A DNA stretch of 55,654 nt from an uncultured Oscillibacter sp. (GTDB lineage: Bacteria; Bacillota; Clostridia; Oscillospirales; Oscillospiraceae), in NCBI GenBank assembly GCA_910588005.1, contig CAJUQM010000014.1, positions 1 to 55,654 on the forward strand, read 5' to 3'. A program made the position numbers and the translations under genes. The notes under the pieces were generated by a model. The model was given only the letters and a program-made list of their open reading frames with translations. It searched no databases and was not told the DNA's origin. This document shows positions 50,122 through 55,654 of this stretch, in pieces (the first letter of the stretch is position 1; every line of letters begins with the position of its first letter).

Positions 50122-52089
50122 TTACGTTTCGCCCCGCAGCTCGATGATCCGGTCCCGCAGCACCGCGGCGTACTCGAACTCCAGCATTTTGCTGGCCTCT
50201 TTCATCTCTTTCTCCAGGCGCTTGATCTCCGCCTCCCGCTCCTGCCGGTTCAGCTTCCGCTTCTTTCGGCTCTGGAGCGTCTCCTCCTCCGTGCTGGAGA
50301 TCTCCAGCACCTCCCGGACGCCCTTGATGATGGTCTTGGGCACGATGCCGTGCTCCCGGTTAAACCGGTCCTGAATTCCCCGGCGGCGCTCCGTCTCCTC
50401 CATGGCGGCCCGCATGGAGGGCGTAATCTCGTCGGCATACATAATGACCAGCCCTCCGGCGTTCCGGGCGGCCCGGCCGATGGTCTGGATCAGGGAGGTC
50501 TCGGACCGGAGGAAGCCCTCCTTGTCCGCGTCCAAAATGGCCACCAGGCTCACCTCCGGCAGGTCCAATCCCTCCCGCAGGAGGTTGATGCCAACCAGCA
50601 CGTCGAATTCCCCCAGCCGCAGGTCCCGGATGATCTCCATCCGCTCGATGGTCTGCACGTCGGAGTGCATGTAGCGCACCTTGATCCCGGCGTTTTTGAA
50701 GTACTCCGTCAGGTCCTCCGCCATCTTCTTGGTGAGGGTGGTGACCAGCACCCGCTCCTTTTTCGCAGCCCGAGCGTTGATCTCCTCCATCAGATCGTCG
50801 ATCTGCCCGGTGACGGGCCGCACCTCCACCCTGGGGTCCAGCAGGCCCGTGGGACGGATTACCTGCTCCACCACCTGGTCCGCCCGCCCCCGCTCATAGG
50901 GTCCGGGCGTGGCGGAGACAAACACCGCCTGCCCGATGCGGCCCTCGAATTCCTCAAATTTCAGCGGGCGGTTGTCATAGGCGCAGGGCAGGCGGAAGCC
51001 GTAGCGCACCAGGCTGTCTTTCCGGGCGTGGTCGCCGTTGTACATCGCCCGGACCTGGGGCAGCGTCACGTGGCTCTCGTCCACAAAGAGGACAAAGTCC
51101 TCCGGGAAAAAGTCCAGCAGCGTCATAGGCGCGGAACCCACCGGCCGCTCAGAGATCACCCGGGAGTAGTTCTCGATGCCGGAACAGTAGCCCAGCTCCT
51201 GCATCATCTCCATGTCGTACTCCGTCCGCTGGCGGACGCGCTGGGCCTCCACCAGCTGGTTGTTGTCCGTAAAAATTTTGACCTGCTCCTCCAGCTCCCG
51301 CCGGATCTCCCCAATGGCCCGGTCCATCTTGTCCTTTGTGGTGACATAGTGGCTGGCGGGATAGACGGCGATGTGGTTCAGCACCCGGTTTACAGAGCCG
51401 GTGACAGGGGAGAAGTCGCTGATCTTCTCAATCTCATCCCCAAAGAACTCCACCCGAATGGCGTGGTCCTTATAGTAGGCGGGATAGATCTCCACCGTGT
51501 CTCCCCGGACCCGGAACATGTTGCGCTCAAAGGCAATGTCGTTGCGCTCATAGCGGTTCTCCACCAGGCGGCGCAGCAGCTCGTCCCGGTTCCACGCCGC
51601 CCCGGTCCGCAGGGAGATCACCAGCTTGGCAAAGTCGTCCGGTTCCCCCAGGCCGTAGATACAGCTGACGGAGGCCACCACGATCACATCCCGCCGCTCC
51701 AGCAGCGCGCAGGTGGCGGAGAGGCGGAGGCGGTCGATCTCGTCGTTGGTGGAGGCGTCCTTGGCAATATAGGTGTCCGTGTGGGGGATATACGCCTCGG
51801 GCTGGTAGTAGTCGTAGTAGGACACGAAGTACTCCACGGCGTTGTTGGGGAAAAACTCCTTAAACTCCGCGCACAGCTGGGCGGCCAGGGTCTTGTTGTG
51901 GGCCAGCACCAGCGTGGGGCGCTGCACGGCCTCGATGACCTTGGCCATGGTAAAGGTCTTGCCGGAGCCGGTAACGCCCAGCAGCACCTGCTCCTTCAGC
52001 CCATTCTCGATGCCCTCCGCCAGCGCGGCGATGGCCTCCGGCTGGTCGCCGGAGGGCTGATATTCGGAAACAACTTGAAATTTCGGCAT
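50122..52089 (-). CDS. uvrB: Excinuclease ABC subunit B
   Basis: A 655-residue helicase-like damage-verification protein. Seen: Walker A GVTGSGKT (about 39-46), the beta-hairpin YYDYYQPEAYIP (about 92-103) that clamps damaged DNA, DESH (about 338-341), helicase motifs near GINLLREGLD (about 504-513) and QTIGRAARN, and a C-terminal UVR domain (about 615-655) that binds UvrC. Length and order are typical. GGAGG lies eight bases before the ATG. It is not cotranscribed with uvrA; radC lies upstream on the same strand, 159 bases away. Confidence 0.97.
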   Translation of the reverse strand: MPKFQVVSEYQPSGDQPEAIAALAEGIENGLKEQVLLGVTGSGKTFTMAKVIEAVQRPTLVLAHNKTLAAQLCAEFKEFFPNNAVEYFVSYYDYYQPEAYIPHTDTYIAKDASTNDEIDRLRLSATCALLERRDVIVVASVSCIYGLGEPDDFAKLVISLRTGAAWNRDELLRRLVENRYERNDIAFERNMFRVRGDTVEIYPAYYKDHAIRVEFFGDEIEKISDFSPVTGSVNRVLNHIAVYPASHYVTTKDKMDRAIGEIRRELEEQVKIFTDNNQLVEAQRVRQRTEYDMEMMQELGYCSGIENYSRVISERPVGSAPMTLLDFFPEDFVLFVDESHVTLPQVRAMYNGDHARKDSLVRYGFRLPCAYDNRPLKFEEFEGRIGQAVFVSATPGPYERGRADQVVEQVIRPTGLLDPRVEVRPVTGQIDDLMEEINARAAKKERVLVTTLTKKMAEDLTEYFKNAGIKVRYMHSDVQTIERMEIIRDLRLGEFDVLVGINLLREGLDLPEVSLVAILDADKEGFLRSETSLIQTIGRAARNAGGLVIMYADEITPSMRAAMEETERRRGIQDRFNREHGIVPKTIIKGVREVLEISSTEEETLQSRKKRKLNRQEREAEIKRLEKEMKEASKMLEFEYAAVLRDRIIELRGET

Positions 52090-52248
52090 CGGTTGATCCT
52101 CCGGTTCTCGGCTGTAGTATGGTCCTTTATTCTATCACAGCGCGGCGGAATTTGCAACATATGTTCGACAATATTCCGCCGCAGCCGCCGCGGTGCCGGG
52201 TCCGCCCCGGAATATAAGGCCCGGTCTCCCGGTCTTTTCCACAGCCCG

Positions 52249-52920
52249 TTACGTCAAAAATCCCGAATCCGCCATAGACACAAAATCGCCGTCCGCCACG
52301 ATGATGTGGTCCACCAGCTTGACGCCGATCGTCATCAGCGCTGCCCTGGCCCGCTCCGTGGTATTGAAATCGTCCTCAGACGGCAGCGCGATGCCGCTGG
52401 GGTGGTTGTGGGATAAAATCACGCCGCTGGCGGAGGTCAGAATGGCGTTTTCCATCAAAAGGCGGATGTTCATCTCCGTGTGATTGGCGCCGCCCTCGCT
52501 GAGACGCTTGCAGGCCAGGAGCTTTCCCTTCTGGTCCAGGCACAGCTGGTAGAGCACCTCCCGGTTCAAGCCGGCGAAAAGCTCCAGAAGATAGGCTCCC
52601 GCCCGTTCAACGGAATTCAGCACCGTCTCCCGGACCCCGGCCAGCCGTGCCTTGCGGCAAAGCTGGGGGACCAGCCGCAGCAAAACCGCCGCGCTCTCTC
52701 CCACGCCCTCCACCTTCCGCAGGTCCTCCGCGGGCGCCTCCAGCACGGCGGAGAGGGAGCCGTAGCGCTCCATCAGCGCGTGGGCGGTGGGATTGGTGTC
52801 CCGCCGGGGAATGGCGTAATAGAGCAGCAGCTCCAGCGCCTCGTGATCCGCGAAAGCGTCCAGCCCTGCGGTGAGAAACCGGTTTCGCATCTTTTCCCTG
52901 TGTCCGTCGTGGATGCCCAT
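52249..52920 (-). CDS. radC: RadC family JAB/MPN metalloprotein
   Basis: A 223-residue protein with an N-terminal helix-hairpin-helix part (DLRKVEGVGESAAVLL, about 65-80) and a C-terminal JAMM domain with the metal motif SHNHPSG (about residues 170-176) and a later Asp in HIIVADG. RadC has no proven role in repair despite its name; a metalloprotease or nuclease activity is suggested by the fold. ATG 52920 follows GAGGAGG by seven bases; the open frame continues far upstream without a good start. It is transcribed toward uvrB. Confidence 0.93.
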   Translation of the reverse strand: MGIHDGHREKMRNRFLTAGLDAFADHEALELLLYYAIPRRDTNPTAHALMERYGSLSAVLEAPAEDLRKVEGVGESAAVLLRLVPQLCRKARLAGVRETVLNSVERAGAYLLELFAGLNREVLYQLCLDQKGKLLACKRLSEGGANHTEMNIRLLMENAILTSASGVILSHNHPSGIALPSEDDFNTTERARAALMTIGVKLVDHIIVADGDFVSMADSGFLT

Positions 52921-53275
52921 AGAGCCGCCTCCTCTTCCTGAATCAGCCGGGGCTTCAAAGCGGCCGGCGTCCCCGCAGAGGCCGCGGCCTCCCCGGGAAA
53001 TCACGGTCCAAATTCCTCCGGCGCCCCGCAAAAGGCGAAAAAACAGCCGGAAACAGCGGGGGTCAACGATCATCGCCGCCCGGCGGCTATGATACCATGA
53101 AAGCGGAGCTGGAATGGTATGATAAGCCAGCTTTTTCGGTTGCCCCCGCAGGAGGTGAGAAAAAGGGCCTGAATCAGGGTACAATAGCTGCTCCGCAGCT
53201 ATTGTACCACAAAGGCCTGTCTGCCACAAGCTGTTTTCTCCGGCAAAATTCACCCCGGATTCCCTGTCTCCCGGG
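52921..53275. other. Divergent region between radC and the mgtE M-box
   Basis: About 355 bases with no gene. A 12-bp perfect hairpin (53178-53189 with 53197-53208, loop GCTCCGC) without T-tails stands in the middle. The radC promoter should lie here, but no convincing boxes were found. Confidence 0.5.
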
Positions 53276-53304
53276 TTGACAAGCGGGGAAATCCGGCATA
53301 TTAT
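53276..53304 (+). promoter_or_regulatory. Promoter of the mgtE M-box transcript
   Basis: TTGACA (53276-53281), 17 bases, TATTAT (53299-53304): one mismatch to consensus. Transcription would begin just before the aptamer. Confidence 0.82.
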
Positions 53305-53320
53305 AGAGAAAAAGTATAGA

Positions 53321-53480
53321 TTGTCCGGTAGGTAAGGCTACCACAAGGATACGGGTCGCTGCCGCGGAGTGATGGAGACATCATGAGAGGGTATGAACAG
53401 GCGATATCGAACAGGAAGGTATCATCTAACGCGATTTCATCGCCTTGTGAGGCTAAAGCTTGAACGGTTGGGGGAAACTG
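53321..53480 (+). promoter_or_regulatory. M-box (ykoK) Mg2+ riboswitch
   Basis: The leader matches the M-box layout: GGTAGGTAAGGCTACC near 53326-53343, GCTGCC around 53353-53358, an inner hairpin, GGGTATGAACAGG (about 53384-53396), a second hairpin, GGAAGGTA, and the late GGCTAAAGCT (about 53452-53461). It sits between a strong promoter and mgtE, the most common M-box target. Mg2+ binding would favour the downstream terminator and turn the gene off. Confidence 0.85.
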
Positions 53481-53514
53481 CCCGCAGAGGCGTTTTTCCG
53501 GCAGAAAAGAGACT

Positions 53515-53551
53515 CTCCAGTCGTACCGGGTGGCACGATTGGAGACTTTTC
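53515..53551 (+). terminator. M-box expression-platform terminator
   Basis: A 13-bp stem (53515-53527 with 53532-53544) containing wobble pairs and a 4-base loop, followed by ACTTTTCT, between aptamer and the mgtE start. Confidence 0.7.
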
Positions 53552-53586
53552 TATTAACAGGAAATTTGGAAAGGAGGTCGCGCGGC

Positions 53587-54972
53587 GTGTTTGAATCTGA
53601 GAACAAATGGGAAGAGCTGACGGAACAAGTGGAAGATCTGGTGTCCCGCAGGCGATATGCCCAGCTGCGGGATCTTCTGCTGCCCATGGAGGCGGCGGAC
53701 ATCGCGTGGCTGTGCGACAAGCTGGACGCCCGGGCGCCCATCCTGGTGTTCCGCCTGCTGCCCAAGGAGCTGGCGGCGGAGGTATTTGTGGAGCTGGACA
53801 GTGACGAACAGGAGATCCTGATCCGGGGATTTTCCAACACGGAGCTGAAAGAGGTGCTGGACGAGCTGTATCTGGACGACGCCGTGGACATCGTGGAGGA
53901 GATGCCGGCGGGGGTGGTCAAGCGCATTTTGCAGCACGCCGACCCGGAGACCCGCAAGAGCATCAACGAGATCCTGAAATACCCGGAGGACTCCACCGGC
54001 AGCATCATGACCACGGAGTTCGTGGACCTGAAGGAGACCATGACGGTGGAGGACGCCCTCAAGCGCATCCGCCGCACCGGCCCGGACAAGGAGACCATCA
54101 ACGTCTCCTACGTCATCGACGACGAGCGGCACCTCATCGGCCTTTTGACCATCCGCACGCTGCTGCTGGCGGAGGAGGACGATGTCATCGGCGACATCAT
54201 GGAGCGGAACTTCATCGCTGTCCACACCCTGGACGACCAGGAGACCACCGCCCGGACCCTGAGCAAATACGACTTTCTGGCTCTTCCGGTGGTGGACACG
54301 GAAAACCGCCTGGTGGGCATCGTCACCGTGGACGACGCCATGGACGTTTTGCAGGAGGAGGTTACCGAGGACATTGAGAAGATGGCCGCCATCCTCCCCG
54401 GCGACAAGCCGTATCTGAAAACCGGCGTGTTTGAGACCTGGAAGGCCCGCACCCCCTGGCTGATGCTGCTGATGCTCTCCGCCACCTTCACCGGCATTAT
54501 CCTCACCCACTTTGAGACGTCTCTGATGGCCTGCGCCATTCTGACCTCCTTTATCCCCATGCTCTCCGGCACCGGCGGCAACAGCGGCACCCAGGCCTCC
54601 ACCGCCGTAATCCGGGCGCTGTCCCTGGGGGAGGTGCGGTTTTCGGACCTGTTCCGGGTGGTGTGGAAGGAGCTGCGGGTGTCCCTCTGCTGCGGGGCGT
54701 GTTTGGCGGCGGCAAATTTTGTGAAGATGCTCCTGATTGACCGCTGGCTGCTGCGCAACCCCACCGTGACGCCCCAGGTGGCGCTGGTGGTGTGCGCCAC
54801 GCTGGTGTGCACGGTGGTGTGCGCCAAGCTGGTGGGCTGCTCCCTGCCGCTGCTGGCCAAGAAGATCGGATTTGACCCGGCGGTGATGGCCTCGCCCTTC
54901 ATCACCACCATTGTGGACGCGCTGTCCCTGCTGATCTACTTTCAGGTGGCCTCGGCGGTTCTGGGCCTTTGA
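53587..54972 (+). CDS. mgtE: Magnesium transporter MgtE
   Basis: A 461-residue Mg2+ channel. Order: N-terminal helical superfamily domain (about 1-135), two CBS domains (about 140-260) that sense intracellular Mg2+, a plug helix, and five membrane helices from about 290. The pore signature SGTGGNSGTQAST (about residues 329-341) and the PFITTIVDALSL end are typical. The start is GTG 53587, eight bases after AAAGGAGGT; the frame opens at 53530 inside the leader. It is under an M-box, so both transcription and the protein itself respond to Mg2+. Confidence 0.96.
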   Translation: MFESENKWEELTEQVEDLVSRRRYAQLRDLLLPMEAADIAWLCDKLDARAPILVFRLLPKELAAEVFVELDSDEQEILIRGFSNTELKEVLDELYLDDAVDIVEEMPAGVVKRILQHADPETRKSINEILKYPEDSTGSIMTTEFVDLKETMTVEDALKRIRRTGPDKETINVSYVIDDERHLIGLLTIRTLLLAEEDDVIGDIMERNFIAVHTLDDQETTARTLSKYDFLALPVVDTENRLVGIVTVDDAMDVLQEEVTEDIEKMAAILPGDKPYLKTGVFETWKARTPWLMLLMLSATFTGIILTHFETSLMACAILTSFIPMLSGTGGNSGTQASTAVIRALSLGEVRFSDLFRVVWKELRVSLCCGACLAAANFVKMLLIDRWLLRNPTVTPQVALVVCATLVCTVVCAKLVGCSLPLLAKKIGFDPAVMASPFITTIVDALSLLIYFQVASAVLGL

Positions 54973-55024
54973 GAAAAGGGCGGTCCGGCCCCGGGCGTGC
55001 ATTTCGCACCGCTCTATACAGCAT

Positions 55025-55054
55025 AAGAGGAGGAGCCTTACGGCTCCTCCTCTT
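55025..55054 (+). terminator. Terminator of mgtE
   Basis: A 13-bp perfect stem (55025-55037 with 55042-55054), loop TTAC, followed by a T-rich tail. Confidence 0.88.
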
Positions 55055-55163
55055 TATTCTATTAGAAAATAACATATTTTATAGCATATCAATCTTTATA
55101 CGTCGATGTTACACTTTTTATGGCACACATTGGAATTATTCTAAATGAATAGGAGGTGATTCA

Positions 55164-55337
55164 ATGTCAAACAACACTTGCGAGACCTGCAAGCACTTTT
55201 TCCGCCACTACGTGGAAAATGGAAAAAGCAAATTCGCCCCGATCTCGGAGGGCCACTGCGGGCATCCCCGGCTGAAATGCCGGAGGATCGACACGCCGGC
55301 CTGTGAAAAATTTTCTCTCCGCAAAAGCGATACATAG
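55164..55337 (+). CDS. Small Cys-rich protein of unknown function
   Basis: A 57-residue gene too short for ordinary length cut-offs. It starts MSNNTCETCKHFFRHY; Cys lie at CETC (6-9), HCGH (about 33), KC (about 40) and AC (about 49), enough for one zinc site. The pattern resembles small clostridial proteins that begin with a CxxCxxF motif. AGGAGGTGA lies seven bases before the ATG, a near-perfect binding site. The A/T-rich upstream region probably includes its promoter. No family is assigned. Confidence 0.75.
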   Translation: MSNNTCETCKHFFRHYVENGKSKFAPISEGHCGHPRLKCRRIDTPACEKFSLRKSDT

Positions 55338-55362
55338 TTTTTCCCCGGCGGCGCACAATAAC

Positions 55363-55443
55363 GCCACTGAACGCGAAGCGCCGCGCACGGCCAGACGGAA
55401 CAAGCTCCGTCCCGGACGGCGGGCGGAGCTTTTGTTCAGTGGC
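55363..55443 (+). repeat. Nested inverted repeat between two Cys-rich genes
   Basis: Outer arms GCCACTGAAC (55363-55372) and GTTCAGTGGC (55434-55443) enclose inner arms AAGCTCCG (55402-55409) and CGGAGCTT (55424-55431). The element fills most of the gap between the two small genes and could be a terminator or a structured leader. Confidence 0.55.
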
Positions 55444-55479
55444 CTTAAACAAAAAAATTTTACGCGGGAGGAACGTACT

Positions 55480-55654
55480 ATGACCAGAGACTGCACCAAC
55501 GGCGGCTGCGCCTGCACCCCCAACCAGAGCATCAAGTGCACCGTCAACAACTGCGCCCACCACTGCCAGGACACCCAGTACTGCGGCCTGAACACCATTC
55601 AGGTGGGCACCCATGAGACCAACCCCACCATGGTGGAGTGCACCGACTGCCAGA
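55480..55654 (+). CDS. DUF1540 domain protein (3' end outside window)
   Basis: The first 58 codons of a Cys-rich small protein; the frame is open to the window end. It begins MTRDCTNGGCACTPNQS and has Cys-x3-Cys-type pairs (CTVNNCAHHC, residues about 22-31) characteristic of DUF1540, a probable metal-binding domain found in spore-formers. A GGGAGG lies seven bases before ATG 55480. The stop and any second DUF1540 unit lie beyond the window. Confidence 0.82.
   Translation, partial: MTRDCTNGGCACTPNQSIKCTVNNCAHHCQDTQYCGLNTIQVGTHETNPTMVECTDCQ

Noticed and set aside
49945..52416. 823-codon plus-strand open frame opposite uvrB
   Set aside because: A shadow caused by high G+C at third positions; its translation is His/Gln/Gly-rich without domains while the opposite strand encodes full-length UvrB.

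Overview
The window looks like a chromosome segment from a G+C-rich, endospore-forming Clostridia bacterium of the Oscillospiraceae type (Flavonifractor, Lawsonibacter or Oscillibacter-like). Support comes from spoVT and the spore protease gpr, the Firmicutes synteny gpr/rpsT and era-yqzL-recO-mutS2, a T-box leader, an M-box leader, Gram-positive ribosome binding sites before nearly every gene, HPr with both His15 and Ser46, and a membrane pyrophosphatase. The species assignment is inference from family knowledge, not a database match. Almost all of the window is ordinary chromosomal housekeeping. I see no insertion sequence, prophage, CRISPR array, tRNA or rRNA.

Layout. 1-1334: end of a nucleoside-type ABC importer operon (two permeases). 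1650-9059: PAP2 phosphatase, hybrid histidine kinase, MATE exporter, Kef-type cation/proton antiporter, TrmO and a small lipoprotein. 9483-12903: HPr with two strong promoters, then two small membrane proteins leading into uvrC. 13049-21766 (minus strand): LtaS-like sulfatase, a pair of G3E (CobW-like) GTPases, an alanine/sodium symporter, SpoVT and the ion-pumping pyrophosphatase HppA. 22077-28793: IseA-like lipoprotein, exonuclease III, GPR protease, S20, TatD with a lipoprotein and a TatD-associated radical SAM enzyme, a small membrane protein and an RNHCP zinc protein with an unusual leader. 29071-34933: ZIP transporter, a lower-G+C orphan SUKH-like gene, the T-box controlled metY-metA pair, an HTH/membrane-protein pair and a uridine phosphorylase. 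35005-40384 (minus): era, PPOX protein, yqzL, recO, mutS2 and a Cys-rich protein. 40444-44568: uvrA flanked on both sides by close paralogues of one HTH regulator. 44524-49797 (minus): a YbaK deacylase, an EamA exporter, a DHHW/MBOAT O-acetylation pair, a membrane protein and an MmcQ protein. 50122-52920 (minus): uvrB and radC. 53276-55654: M-box controlled mgtE, then two small Cys-rich proteins, the last cut by the window end.

Themes. All three nucleotide-excision repair genes (uvrA, uvrB, uvrC) are present, each in its own transcription unit, with mutS2, recO, radC and exoA also nearby. Methionine synthesis is a compact acetyl-homoserine direct-sulfhydrylation route: MetA carries Glu111, the acetyl-CoA determinant, and MetY is the sulfhydrylase, both under a T-box whose specifier reads as AUG. 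Cation handling recurs: a Kef-type antiporter, HppA, MgtE, ZIP and the His-rich G3E GTPase. The antiporter and hppA share an 11-bp LacI/PurR-like operator core.

The items most worth a second look are the two paralogous HTH regulators around uvrA with different palindromic operators; a ten-codon leader ORF with competing hairpins before the RNHCP gene; a helically phased ATTTGCG repeat cluster before hppA; a G3E GTPase fused to a domain resembling the C-terminus of DUF1980/TIGR03943; and a dispersed structured intergenic repeat seen at two loci.
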